64,000 nucleotides of DNA from Clostridium estertheticum (GCF_011065935.2 NZ_JAAMNH020000001.1:1881001-1945000), one strand, 5' to 3'. Shown: positions 18,817 to 27,522, numbered from the stretch's first letter. The notes: a model not told the origin generated them from the letters alone. Numbers and translations are program-made.

Positions 18817-18994
18817 TGTTTCTTGCTTATTTTGAGGACCTTGACAGGATGAAAGATATGCAATATGTTGTTCCCAGAGCATGCGCATAATATTTCTTAA
18901 ATCTACTTTTGCTTAGTTAATTCCCATAGGAACAGATCTGTACCTTGAAAGTCTTTTTTATTTACACTATCTAATTATAATGGGAGGTAATTAA

Positions 18995-19090
18995 ATAGCA
19001 TTACTCAATAAAATATTATTACTTGTAGTTGTATCAGAGATGGGGGATAAAACTCAACTACTATATAAGAATCTTTACTATTCATTGTGA
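18995..19090 (+). pseudogene. N-terminal stub of a Gdt1/TMEM165-family Mn/Ca transporter
   Basis: A translated stretch reads IALLNKILLLVVVSEMGDKT then QLL before diverging and stopping at TGA 19088-19090. The EMGDKTQL signature is diagnostic of the UPF0016/Gdt1 family. GGGAGG lies upstream, but the start codon is ATA (18995-18997). Normal proteins are about 200 residues; only the first membrane helix and motif survive. Confidence 0.75.
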
Positions 19091-19144
19091 AAAAATATCA
19101 AATCAGTTAATAAATTAAATTCTTCAAATATAGAACTTAATTTA

Positions 19145-19366
19145 TTAATGAATAATGGTATCGTCAGATGTGGATTTATTATTTCCTTGTTGTGAATATA
19201 TATATTGTTGTTGAGCTGCAATAGTTAGCATTAAGCGGCCTATACCTACAATAAAATTTCCAAGCACGTTTATTTCATCAGCGCTTCTATCTTCTGAAAG
19301 TGAAATAGCGATTGCATTCGTTAGAATTAGTAAATCTTCAGGACTTAAATTATCTATAATATCACT
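19145..19366 (-). pseudogene. Small protein gene with a disrupted start
   Basis: On the minus strand an uninterrupted 73-codon frame runs from AGT at 19366 to TAA at 19145, reading NLSPEDLLILTNAIAISLSE and continuing EINVLGNFIVGIGRLMLTIA. It looks like a real small helical Clostridium protein. An ideal AGGTGG site (19378-19373) sits seven bases before GTG 19365, but that GTG is one frame off and meets TAG within four codons. The usual start seems lost by a small deletion. A non-canonical start or a frameshift are alternatives. Confidence 0.5.
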
Positions 19367-19380
19367 GTTACACCACCTAA

Positions 19381-19675
19381 TTGCAAATAATAATACTTAA
19401 TATATAGTATGGTTATCACATAAATATTATGAGTGCATATATAGAATATGCACCTTGATACACCATACATGCCAATACTATGCCCAGAATATCTAGCTTA
19501 CGCTATATTTATTTGGATAGATAATTATTTATAAACTCTTCTTAATTCGTCCGCAACAAGTAAAGTTGCAGATGAGATATTACAGGTAAAATAATGATAT
19601 AATTCTAAAATTTGTAGTATAATAAAGGTGACGAGCATGGAATGTGTAGGGGCAATAACATAAATTGAAAGTTAG
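19381..19675. other. Intergenic region, no clear gene
   Basis: AT-rich stretch between the small disrupted gene and the kinase-like gene. A possible -10 (TATAAT near 19597) precedes the plus-strand gene. Short reading frames here show no family resemblance. Confidence 0.35.
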
Positions 19676-20245
19676 GTGAATAAAATAAAACTTGTTATAA
19701 TATTTGGGCCGCATGCAGTTGGTAAAATGACTGTTGGACAAGAACTTGCAAAAATTACTGAGTTAGGATTATTTCATAATCATATGACAATAGACATTGT
19801 TTCTGATTTGTTTAAAAATATGCCTCAAGAGAGATCAAGATTAACAAATCTATTTAGAAAAGAGATTTTTGAAGCATATTCCGATAGTGAAGAATATGGA
19901 ATGGTTTTTACTTTTATGTGGGCACTGGACTGCAAAGAGGACTGGGATTATGTATATATGGTTGAAGAGATGTTCAAAGAAAAAGGTGGAACTATATACT
20001 ATGTAGAGTTAGAAGCAGATTATGATGTACGCATCGAGAGAAACAAGACTGAAAATAGACTACTGAATAAACCTACGAAAAGAGATATTACGCGTTCAGA
20101 GGAACTTTTTAGGTGGCTTGAAGAGAAATATCGTCTTAATTCATTTGAGGATGAAATTAAGAAAAGTAATTATATGAAAGTTAATAACACGGACATTCCA
20201 CCAGATGTTGTTGCTCATATGATTAGGGATAAATTTAGATTATGA
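19676..20245 (+). CDS. P-loop kinase-like ATPase
   Basis: 189 residues with a phosphate-binding loop GPHAVGKMT at residues 10-18, followed by VGQELAK and FHNHMTIDI. The Lys is followed by Met-Thr rather than Ser/Thr directly, as in the related GPPAVGKMT group of small uncharacterised Firmicute kinases. A lid-like segment ERNKTENRLLNKPTKRD is near residue 120. The substrate is unknown; shikimate-kinase-like or AAA_33-type phosphotransferase are the nearest folds. GTG 19676 is the only start fitting the conserved N-terminus, but its ribosome site is weak. Confidence 0.8.
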   Translation: MNKIKLVIIFGPHAVGKMTVGQELAKITELGLFHNHMTIDIVSDLFKNMPQERSRLTNLFRKEIFEAYSDSEEYGMVFTFMWALDCKEDWDYVYMVEEMFKEKGGTIYYVELEADYDVRIERNKTENRLLNKPTKRDITRSEELFRWLEEKYRLNSFEDEIKKSNYMKVNNTDIPPDVVAHMIRDKFRL

Positions 20246-20263
20246 GCATTGACGACGACTTAA

Positions 20264-20317
20264 AGGTATTATATATAAATCTAGTCTTACAGGTATTATA
20301 TTTAAATCTAATGTTAC
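20264..20317 (+). repeat. 27-bp tandem direct repeat, two units
   Basis: Units 20264-20290 and 20291-20317 begin AGGTATTATAT and match at about 22 of 27 positions. They lie just after the kinase-like gene and before the VOC remnant. Confidence 0.7.
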
Positions 20318-20337
20318 CCAGATAGTCGGTGGTGTAT

Positions 20338-20711
20338 ATGAAAACAATCAAAATACTTCAGCTGGTTTCAGTTTATGATGATGATTTAGGTTCTATTGAA
20401 CTAACGATTGCTGCAAAGAATGATGTATGAAAATGCAGCTAGAATAATCAAGTCTAAAATTATAAGGAGTTGGGAATATGATTCAAGAGCCATTTATAGG
20501 TAACCAGTCAGGCGGTAGAGTTTTTCTGTTTTTAAACACTGATAATTTTTGGAGAGACTATAATGAAATGATCTCAAGGGGAATAGAATTTGTGAGAGAG
20601 GCCAAAGATCAATCCTATGGAATGGTTGCGGCGTTTAAGGATTTATATGGGAACCTATGGGATTTGCTAGAGCTGAAAGAAGATCATCCAATTTTGAAAC
20701 GAATTAAGTAG
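20338..20711 (+). pseudogene. VOC/glyoxalase-family protein, internally deleted
   Basis: The N-terminus MKTIKILQLVSVYDDD (from ATG 20338) jumps directly to IELTIAAKNDV and stops at 20428-20430. The C-terminal half resumes from about 20478 with GNQSGGRVFLFLNTDNFW and ends with DLYGNLWDLLELK, the classic VOC ending. About 45-50 residues are missing from the first betaalphabetabetabeta module. ATG 20478 happens to have AAGGAG upstream, so the 77-residue second half could still be translated, but it would lack half the fold. Confidence 0.8.
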
Positions 20712-20715
20712 CTAG

Positions 20716-20826
20716 TTGAATTCAGCAGAGCATTATATTATGATTACTCATGATGTAGACGAATCTTTGAACTGTTTTGATGAAATAATTAAAGCGAATA
20801 ATGGGTGTATAGTTAAATGTGAATAG
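20716..20826 (+). pseudogene. C-terminal remnant of an ABC-transporter ATPase
   Basis: A short frame reads EHYIMITHDVDESLNCFDEI then IKANNGCIVKCE. The ITHDVDE segment is the H-loop of ABC import ATPases (nitrate/taurine/thiamine type), and the following residues match the usual C-terminus. All upstream motifs are absent. The stretch 20827-21040 that follows shows no recognisable gene. Confidence 0.65.
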
Positions 20827-21067
20827 AAGGGGGAGTTAATATGTATCCAAGACCCCGACTAAGTCTGATACTTATGGTAAAATTAAAGAATTCGATTTGG
20901 TTTTTGAAAAAGAAAAATAAATCATAACTTTTATAAGGAAATTAGATAAACTGTACAAGTTATGTTTAAAATTTGAAGTTAAAAAAACTACACTTAATTG
21001 ATGAGCTTTGGGAATATTGTAGTTAGACGAAATATTAAGCTTTTCAATGAGAGGAGATAAGTATTTT

Positions 21068-21841
21068 ATGAGAATTGCCATAGTTGCTGATATACATAGT
21101 AATCATATTGCTTTTGAAGCAGTATTGAAGGATATAAATATTAGAGATACAGATATGACCTTTTTTCTAGGTGATTATATTTTTGGAGGTTATGGATCAA
21201 ATGAAACTGTTGATTTGTTAATGCGTTACCAAAAACAAAGCCAAAAGCATTTAATTATATCGGGCAATATTGAGGAATTAATAACTCCAATAGAAGAAAA
21301 TGCTGATTGGATATATCCAGTAAATAAGCAAATATACAACGAACTAGGTATAGAACGTGTATCATTTTTGAAGTCTCTTCCAACGAATATTTTAATAGAA
21401 GAGGAAGGAATCTCTATGTATTTGTGCCATAATCCATCAGAGATTGAAGCCTTTACAGTAGTTGATAGTTTAAAAAGAGAAAATAATATTCCTAATATGA
21501 GAGGGCTTGCTAAGATTGCAAGTGGTATGGAAAGTGATGTTTGTATTTTTGGGCATTATCATTTGTTCATGGATGAAGAAGTAAATGGGAAAAGGTTTAT
21601 ATGTCCTAGTTCTGTAGGAATGCCATTTAATGGAGACCCAAGAGCGCAATATATTCTATTAGATATTTTTGAAGGCAACATTACAACATCAAGGCAGTAT
21701 GTAGAATATGACAGATTAAAACTAGTAGAAGGTTTTGATAGAAAGGGATATTTTGAGAAATACGGCAATTGGTCGATGAATATGGTTACTACTATTTTAA
21801 CAGCACATAATCAGGTTGGTTCACAAGAGCTTAGAAAATAA
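21068..21841 (+). CDS. Calcineurin-like metallophosphoesterase
   Basis: 257 residues. Metal-site motifs appear in order: DIHSN (D9, H11), LGDY near 37, GNIEE near 67 in place of the common GNHD/E, and GHYH near 165, preceded by CHNPSE. It probably cleaves a phosphodiester or phosphomonoester in the cytoplasm. ATG 21068 is chosen because AGGAG (21052-21056) precedes it; an upstream ATG at 21047 overlaps that site. The GNxE variation may alter substrate choice. Confidence 0.87.
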   Translation: MRIAIVADIHSNHIAFEAVLKDINIRDTDMTFFLGDYIFGGYGSNETVDLLMRYQKQSQKHLIISGNIEELITPIEENADWIYPVNKQIYNELGIERVSFLKSLPTNILIEEEGISMYLCHNPSEIEAFTVVDSLKRENNIPNMRGLAKIASGMESDVCIFGHYHLFMDEEVNGKRFICPSSVGMPFNGDPRAQYILLDIFEGNITTSRQYVEYDRLKLVEGFDRKGYFEKYGNWSMNMVTTILTAHNQVGSQELRK

Positions 21842-21910
21842 TGTAACATATTTTCATTATAGTAAGTTAAAATGGGAATAAATGAATTAATTATATAGGT
21901 GGTAAAGTGT

Positions 21911-22549
21911 ATGAAGAAAATTGGACCCAATCCAAATAGTATTTATCCAAATGAAAATATAAAACAAGTTTGTTTTATTAAAAATGTTATAAAAAATCCA
22001 AATATTCAAGTTGGTGATTACACTTACTATGATGATGTAAATGGGGCAGAAGAATTTGAAAAACACGTTACACATCATTATGATTTTCTAGGAGATAAAC
22101 TGATTATAGGGAAATTTTGTGCAATTGCTCATGGAATCGAATTTGTAATGAATGGTGCTAATCATCGAATGTGTTCTGTAACAACATATCCTTTTAATAT
22201 TATGGGAAATGGTTGGGAAAAAGCTACACCCACTATTGATGACTTATCAGTAAAAGGAGACACCATTATCGGTAATGATGTTTGGATAGGACAAAATGTA
22301 GTTGTAATGCCAGGCATACATATTGGTGACGGTGCAATTATTGCTACCAACTCTGTTGTTACAAAAGACGTTCCTGATTACCATATAGCTGGTGGAAACC
22401 CTGCTAAAATCATAAGAAAACGCTTTGATGATGAATTAATCCAATATCTGTTAGTCTTAAAATGGTGGAATTGGTCAGCAGAAAAAATATTTGATAATCT
22501 TGAAATCCTTTGTAGTTCAGATATTGATAAAATAAAAAATATAGAGTAA
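21911..22549 (+). CDS. Vat-like xenobiotic O-acetyltransferase
   Basis: 212 residues of the CatB/Vat (XAT) hexapeptide family. It matches streptogramin A acetyltransferases closely in pattern: GPNPNSIYP at the start, GDYTYYDD, FVMNGANHRM with the catalytic His, WEKATP, and IGNDVWIGQNVVVMPGIHIG followed by GGNPAKIIRKRF. Vat enzymes acetylate group A streptogramins. Chromosomal relatives without proven drug activity are common, so resistance is an inference. ATG 21911 has AGGTGG eight bases upstream. It appears to be monocistronic. Confidence 0.88.
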   Translation: MKKIGPNPNSIYPNENIKQVCFIKNVIKNPNIQVGDYTYYDDVNGAEEFEKHVTHHYDFLGDKLIIGKFCAIAHGIEFVMNGANHRMCSVTTYPFNIMGNGWEKATPTIDDLSVKGDTIIGNDVWIGQNVVVMPGIHIGDGAIIATNSVVTKDVPDYHIAGGNPAKIIRKRFDDELIQYLLVLKWWNWSAEKIFDNLEILCSSDIDKIKNIE

Positions 22550-22736
22550 TCTACTTCAAAAAAAATCGAAGTTTGGAAAGCTAACTGAGTTACTGTGTAA
22601 TATAGTTTCTTTTAAAAATATAGGAAGATTTTCAAGATGGTTGGCTTATAGAATAAAGTGGTGTTGGGATTTCGGATGTAAATAAATTTCCAAAGATAGA
22701 GCAAATTAATATAAAAGGCTTGTGAAAGGAGAAATC

Positions 22737-23138
22737 ATGAAAGAAAACAAAATTTCATTTGAGTCAATTGATGAATATATTTTAAAATTTCCTGCTGATA
22801 TTCAGGAAACACTTAAAATGTTAAGAAAAGTTATTAGAGAGTCTGCACCAGATGCAGAAGAAAAGATAAGTTATCAAATGCCTACCTTTGTGTTGAATGG
22901 AAATCTGGTACATTTTGCTGCATTTAAGAATCATATTGGGTTTTATCCAACTCCTAGTGGAATTAATGAATTTAAACATGAATTATCAGAATATAAAGGG
23001 GCAAAAGGATCAATACAATTTCCAATAGAAAAGCCACTGCCTTATGAATTAATAAGCAAGATAGTTAAATTTAGAGTTGCTGAGAATATAAAAAAAGCGA
23101 GTGGCAAATTGAAAAAGAAGAAGGCATCAGTAGAATAA
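22737..23138 (+). CDS. DUF1801 (YdhG-like) protein
   Basis: 133 residues with the family pattern FESIDEYILKFP, EKISYQMPTF near residue 45, FAAFKNHIGFYP near 62 and GAKGSIQFP near 90. Relatives include the frataxin-like iron chaperone Fra of Bacillus, but most DUF1801 proteins are uncharacterised. A Lys-rich tail ends the protein. ATG 22737 has GAAAGGAG upstream; GTG 22722 is a less likely start. Confidence 0.85.
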   Translation: MKENKISFESIDEYILKFPADIQETLKMLRKVIRESAPDAEEKISYQMPTFVLNGNLVHFAAFKNHIGFYPTPSGINEFKHELSEYKGAKGSIQFPIEKPLPYELISKIVKFRVAENIKKASGKLKKKKASVE

Positions 23139-23191
23139 TTGTAAGAAGATATATAAATTCTTTACTTTATTACCATTTAGTGATATTATCT

Positions 23192-23230
23192 TTTAAAGAA
23201 TAGCTTTAAAGAATAGCTTTAAAGAATAAA
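23192..23230 (+). repeat. 13-bp tandem repeat, three units
   Basis: TTTAAAGAATAGC repeats at 23192, 23205 and 23218, the last unit ending AAA. It precedes the T-box promoter region and may result from replication slippage. Confidence 0.75.
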
Positions 23231-23270
23231 AATATATAGCAATTATGGAAATTAAGATTATTATAGTACT

Positions 23271-23460
23271 GAAGAGAGCTGATGGCTAGTGAAAATCAGT
23301 GTGCAATATAATCCCTCCGCTTCCATAGCAAAAGCTAAAAATTGAAAGGGTTGTGTCCTTTATAGCACAATAAAGTGGTCATATTTACTTATGACAAATT
23401 GAGTGGCACCGCGAGAGTTTGACTCCCGTCTCTATAGTTTTATAGAGATGGGAGTTTTTT
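23271..23460 (+). promoter_or_regulatory. T-box leader of serS, serine UCC specifier
   Basis: The conserved T-box TGGCACCGCG is at 23404-23413, followed by a terminator (arms 23422-23436 and 23441-23455, then a T-run). GAAG at 23271-23274 pairs with CTTC at 23320-23323, the base of stem I. Directly before it, TCC at 23316-23318 plus a purine sits in the specifier position, a serine codon matching the downstream gene. Uncharged tRNA-Ser should stabilise the antiterminator and allow serS transcription. Confidence 0.93.
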
Positions 23461-23532
23461 GTTTTAAAAAATATTTACTACAATGTATAGTCTATTACAA
23501 ACTGAAAATATAAATTGAGGAGGTACTGTATT

Positions 23533-24807
23533 ATGTTAGATTTAAATTTAATTAGAGAAAATACGCAAATGGTTAAAGAGGCACTTTCTAAGCGCATGGA
23601 TAAGGTTGATTTTGATGAGCTGCTTGAGTGGGACGCAGAAAGAAGAAAATTAATATTTGACCTTGATGTGTTGAAAAGTAAAAAAAATAAAGTGTCTAAA
23701 GAAATACCGGAACTTAAAAGAAAAGGTGAAAATGTTGAAAGTTATTATTTAGAAATGAAAGAGGTTTCAAGTAATATAAAGCTGCTTGAGGAGAGATTAA
23801 CTCCACTTGGAGAAAAAATAACCACCTTTTTAGAAGGCTTGCCTAATTTACCTGATGAGGATGTATTAGCTGGAGGAAAAGAAAATAATAAGGTGATAAG
23901 AGAGTGGGGCAAAAAACCGGATTTTAAATTTGTGCCTAAGGATCATGTGGAGCTTGTAACAACACATAATTTAGTAGATTATGAAAGAGGAGTAAAGCTT
24001 TCTGGAAATGGGTTTTGGATTTATAAAGGTGATGGCGCTATGCTTGAATGGGCACTACTTAACTATTTTATAGAAGAACATAGAAAAGATGGGTATGAAT
24101 TTATTCTACCTCCACATATTTTAGATTACCAGTGTGGGTTAACAGCAGGCCAGTTTCCTAAATTTCAGGATGAAGTTTTTAAGGTTACAGATAATAAAAA
24201 CAATGAAAATAATCAATTTTTACTTCCTACATCAGAAACTGCATTAATTAATTTGCATAGAGATGAAATTCTAAAGGAAGATGAATTACCAAAAAAATAT
24301 TTTTCATATACTCCTTGTTACAGAGTTGAAGCAGGAAGCTATAGAGCATCAGAGCGTGGAATGATTAGAGGTCATCAATTTAATAAAGTTGAAATGTTCC
24401 AATATACAAAACCAGAAGATTCAGATGCTGCATTTGAAGAACTTTTGGGTAAGGCAGAAAAGCTTGTTCAAGGACTCGGACTTCATTATCGCGTGAGCAA
24501 ATTAGCTGCTAAAGATTGTAGCGCATCAATGGCAAGAACTTATGATATTGAAATATGGATTCCTAGCATGAATGAGTATAAAGAAGTAAGCTCAGCCTCA
24601 AATGCTCGTGATTATCAAGCAAGACGTGGAATGATTCGGTTTAAGAGAAATGGAAGTAAAAACACTGAGTACGTTCATACATTAAATGCATCAGGACTAG
24701 CTACAAGCAGATTACTTCCAGCTATTGTAGAACAAATGCAGCAAGAGGATGGAAGTATTATTGTTCCTGAGGTATTAAGAAAATGGGTTGGGAAAGAAAA
24801 ATTATAG
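23533..24807 (+). CDS. serS: Seryl-tRNA synthetase, divergent form
   Basis: 424 residues; charges tRNA-Ser in the cytoplasm. An N-terminal coiled-coil arm (~30-100) is followed by class II motifs: motif 2 includes CYRVEAGSYRASERGMIRGH and motif 3 is NASGLATSRLLPAIVEQMQ. Canonical bacterial enzymes read roughly RSEAGSAGRDTRGLIRQH and NGSGLAVGR here, so this is a divergent subtype and may be a second copy. ATG 23533 has GAGGAGG upstream; TTG 23515 is rejected. The T-box supports its serine role. Confidence 0.93.
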   Translation: MLDLNLIRENTQMVKEALSKRMDKVDFDELLEWDAERRKLIFDLDVLKSKKNKVSKEIPELKRKGENVESYYLEMKEVSSNIKLLEERLTPLGEKITTFLEGLPNLPDEDVLAGGKENNKVIREWGKKPDFKFVPKDHVELVTTHNLVDYERGVKLSGNGFWIYKGDGAMLEWALLNYFIEEHRKDGYEFILPPHILDYQCGLTAGQFPKFQDEVFKVTDNKNNENNQFLLPTSETALINLHRDEILKEDELPKKYFSYTPCYRVEAGSYRASERGMIRGHQFNKVEMFQYTKPEDSDAAFEELLGKAEKLVQGLGLHYRVSKLAAKDCSASMARTYDIEIWIPSMNEYKEVSSASNARDYQARRGMIRFKRNGSKNTEYVHTLNASGLATSRLLPAIVEQMQQEDGSIIVPEVLRKWVGKEKL

Positions 24808-24932
24808 TAAGTTTAAGTTATCTCTAAAGGTGTTGAGTATAAAGATTATGATTTTTGATTTTAATATGCAATTATTAAGTCTAAATGATATAATAATTTT
24901 TAAGGTTAGTTGCATGTAGGGAGGTTAAAAAA

Positions 24933-25898
24933 GTGGATAAAAATTTTGCATTAACACCTATAGAGGTTGCGGAGATGCTTAAAATAACAAAGAATACTGT
25001 TTATGAATTGGTAAAAAGGGGAGAACTTAATTCTTACAGGGTTGGTAACAAGGTAAGAATAGAAATGAAGGATATTGAGGATTATAAGAATAAATCTAAG
25101 AAACTTCAAAACACCAAACAAATTAATACTGACTCACTTAGTTCTAATATGACCTTAGTGAGTACAAATCAATTAGAAGAAAGTCAGGAAAATCATGATT
25201 TCGTCATTTGTGGCCAAGATATTATGCTGGATATACTATCTAGATATTTACAACATAATGTTAAAGGTATTCAGGCACTTAGATCCTATACTGGAAGCTA
25301 TAATGGGTTATATGCTCTTTATCATGGTAAGGTTCAGATTACTGCAACTCATTTATGGGATGGTGATACAGGACAGTATAATATACCTTATGTAAAAAGA
25401 ATGCTTCCAGGAATCCCTGCAATTATTGTGCATCTTGCCAATAGAATGCAAGGGATTTATGTTGCAAAGGGTAATCCTAAAGGAATAAAAGGTTTAGAAG
25501 ATCTAAAACAACCTGGAATTAAGATGATAAATCGAGAAAGAGGAAGTGGTACAAGAATCTTACTTGATGAGCATTTAAAAAAGCTTGGTATAAGTGCCCA
25601 TAGTGTACCTGGGTATGAAAAAGAATGTTTTTCACATCTTGCAATGGCTAGTACTGTTGCGAGAGGTGAAGCAGATTTTGCTATTGGAAATGAAAAGACT
25701 AGTCAACAGGTAGAGGGAATTGATTTTATCCCACTGCAAACAGAAAGCTATGAGCTTGTAATTAAGAAAGAGGATATTCAAAAACCATATTTTCAGTCTG
25801 TGCTTCAAATTATTAGATCAGAGGAGTTCAAGTTAGAACTGCAGGGTATTGGCGGATATGATTTAAAAGATTTAGGCGAAATAACTGCAGAAACTTAG
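24933..25898 (+). CDS. HTH (excisionase-type) regulator with periplasmic-binding-like domain
   Basis: 321 residues. Residues 1-55 are a MerR/excisionase-like helix-turn-helix (LTPIEVAEMLKITKNTVYEL). Residues ~95-320 form a PBP-like sensor domain (COG1910 type) with SYTGSYNGLYALYHGK and NRERGSGTRILLDEHLKK, the latter typical of molybdate/tungstate-type binding modules. It is cytoplasmic. Such proteins often regulate mod or tup genes, and modABC lies 2.6 kb downstream beyond a possible inserted segment. GTG 24933 has AGGGAGGT upstream. Confidence 0.87.
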   Translation: MDKNFALTPIEVAEMLKITKNTVYELVKRGELNSYRVGNKVRIEMKDIEDYKNKSKKLQNTKQINTDSLSSNMTLVSTNQLEESQENHDFVICGQDIMLDILSRYLQHNVKGIQALRSYTGSYNGLYALYHGKVQITATHLWDGDTGQYNIPYVKRMLPGIPAIIVHLANRMQGIYVAKGNPKGIKGLEDLKQPGIKMINRERGSGTRILLDEHLKKLGISAHSVPGYEKECFSHLAMASTVARGEADFAIGNEKTSQQVEGIDFIPLQTESYELVIKKEDIQKPYFQSVLQIIRSEEFKLELQGIGGYDLKDLGEITAET

Positions 25899-25948
25899 AA
25901 AAAGTGATCTAGTTTTTAAACTAACGGGTTCCGTTTTGAAGTTCTTTT
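25899..25948 (+). repeat. Left copy of a 50-bp inverted repeat
   Basis: Starts immediately after the regulator stop codon with AAAAAGTGAT. It matches the reverse complement of 28225-28274 at 44 of 50 positions without gaps. The shared core includes ACTAACGGGTTCC. Confidence 0.85.
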
Positions 25949-25975
25949 GAATAAATATCATTAATATTCACTTAG

Positions 25976-26006
25976 ATAAACGCTATAATTTAATCATAGC
26001 GTTTAT
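25976..26006 (+). terminator. Hairpin downstream of the regulator
   Basis: Perfect 11-base arms (25976-25986 and 25996-26006) with a 9-base loop and a weak T-rich tail. Confidence 0.6.
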
Positions 26007-26070
26007 TGTTGATATAACTATATTAAGAGTAGTTTTATTATATTATATATGTATATTACCATATGTTTTA

Positions 26071-26122
26071 ACATAAAGAATCACACTGTTAATAAATTTA
26101 TTAACAGTGTGATTCTTTATGT
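26071..26122. terminator. 52-bp perfect palindrome, bidirectional terminator
   Basis: Arms 26071-26096 and 26097-26122 are exact reverse complements with no spacer. It lies between the regulator and the convergent CPBP gene, so a two-way terminator is the simplest reading, but the length and perfection are unusual. Confidence 0.7.
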
Positions 26123-26175
26123 GATTATTGTCTTATATTTCACCTTACTACGGAGTTTTCTCATACTCCTTATGT

Positions 26176-26829
26176 TTAATTAAATAAGTAAAAGAAGAAA
26201 ATAAATGTCTCAATGACATTTGCTAAAAAATGTGAAATAGTGCACGAGTAAATATTCTTAGTTCTTTGATAAATCACACCGTAAATAATATTATCTATAA
26301 AAATAAAAAACGAGATATAAATAAGACCTGTAATGGAGACAGCAGAAAAACTTCCTATGGCAAAAAATAATGAAGTAATGATGATAGCCCAAATTGGTTT
26401 TGTAATATCGCAAAGCTTAGTCTGGAAAAACCCTCTAAATGCTATTTCCTCAGCAAATGCTAAAATCAATAATTGAGGTATCTGTAAAAACAATTTACCA
26501 AATGATAACATCGGTTTTGTGTCTGAAGCATACAAGTAGACCTCTGGTAGGACAAATTTAAACAAACTAATTGATACAATACCCGAAACAACAGGAATCA
26601 AAATTAACCACCAATATTTTTTTATATCAGATAAAATGTTTTTTGGAATAAAACCGATGTCTTCCATTTTCCCTTTGTTCCTTTTGTTTTCAATAAATAA
26701 ATACAATATTGAAAAAAGAATAGTTAAGCTTAAGCCAACAACATTAGTCAAACCTACACTTGTTAAGCATAGAAATCCAAAAATTGCAATTGGAATATAA
26801 GTTTTCAATAATTCATTTCTATTTTTCAT
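26176..26829 (-). CDS. CPBP-family intramembrane metalloprotease
   Basis: 217 residues with about six to seven membrane segments. The CPBP/Abi motifs are present: AEEIAFRGF near residue 125 (EExxxR) and SHFLANVIE near 200 (HxxxN). The middle motif reads FFAIGS, where a His is often found. Relatives process membrane peptides or give bacteriocin self-immunity. AAAGGAG lies upstream. No bacteriocin gene is adjacent. It sits inside the segment bounded by the 50-bp inverted repeats. Confidence 0.85.
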   Translation of the reverse strand: MKNRNELLKTYIPIAIFGFLCLTSVGLTNVVGLSLTILFSILYLFIENKRNKGKMEDIGFIPKNILSDIKKYWWLILIPVVSGIVSISLFKFVLPEVYLYASDTKPMLSFGKLFLQIPQLLILAFAEEIAFRGFFQTKLCDITKPIWAIIITSLFFAIGSFSAVSITGLIYISFFIFIDNIIYGVIYQRTKNIYSCTISHFLANVIETFIFFFYLFN

Positions 26830-27222
26830 TCAAATACTCCTTTTCACATTATTTATAATCTTTACTTGTCCATATTTTACAATTATGTAGTGATTATAAC
26901 ATAATTTTTAAAAATTAGGAATTATAACATAATCTATTATATACTGTAATAATCCGTTGATGGTTATAACCAACTGAAAATAAAGGGTTAATAATTTTAT
27001 TTATTGTCAATATGGCATTTTCTCATTAAAAATTCACCTTAAAAATAATATGATGAAAGGGTGAAAACGTAATGTATCACTAAATCAAATCGAATGGGGC
27101 TGTAGTATGGCTACCCGAAATTTCATGTTAAATATTTGAAATTCATATTAATATTCTATATAATTGAATAAGGACATACTTGTAAAAAAGTATAAAGTAA
27201 ATTAAAAGGGGGTCTTCTTGTT
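26830..27222. other. Intergenic region with CPBP promoter side
   Basis: Contains the minus-strand promoter of the CPBP gene and presumably a plus-strand promoter for the small exported protein. A 12-base palindrome TGGTTATAACCA is near 26957. No coding signal seen. Confidence 0.4.
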
Positions 27223-27273
27223 ATAAAAAAAATATATAAAACTGTAGTTATTTCAATTGTTTCGTTTTCAATT

Positions 27274-27522
27274 GTGCTAATATTCCTGAATCCTGATAGA
27301 GAAATGTTTAATGATGTTGTTTTTCAAGGTGCCCCAATAACAAAAAATATAGAAATCATGGGAAACATTCGTAATATAAACGCAAAAGATTTCTTTATGG
27401 ATAACCATTCTTTAATAAAAAGAAGAAATTACTTATTATTTTCAATATATGATGTACATGTAAGTGATACTAAGATATATCATATATTAGGATTTTTAGA
27501 AATATTTAAATTAATAAATTAA
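27274..27522 (+). CDS. Small exported or membrane-anchored protein (DUF4359-like)
   Basis: The frame reads NPDREMFNDVVFQG and ends RRNYLLFSIYDVHV then YHILGFLEIFKLIN, resembling DUF4359-type proteins. The open frame continues upstream to about 27223 and there encodes IKKIYKTVVISIVSFSIVLI, a clear signal or membrane helix. However, it has only ATA (27223) or GTT as start, although GGGGG at 27207-27211 is well placed. GTG 27274 would begin inside the hydrophobic helix. The start codon may be mutated or ATA may be used. Function unknown. Confidence 0.6.
   Translation: MLIFLNPDREMFNDVVFQGAPITKNIEIMGNIRNINAKDFFMDNHSLIKRRNYLLFSIYDVHVSDTKIYHILGFLEIFKLIN

Noticed and set aside
18817..18994. Possible yybP-ykoY manganese riboswitch before the Gdt1 stub
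   Set aside because: Gdt1-family genes often carry one, but I could not find its conserved loop sequences in this stretch.
20264..20317. Tandem 27-bp repeat considered as a CRISPR fragment
   Set aside because: The two units are directly adjacent with no spacer and no cas genes are nearby.
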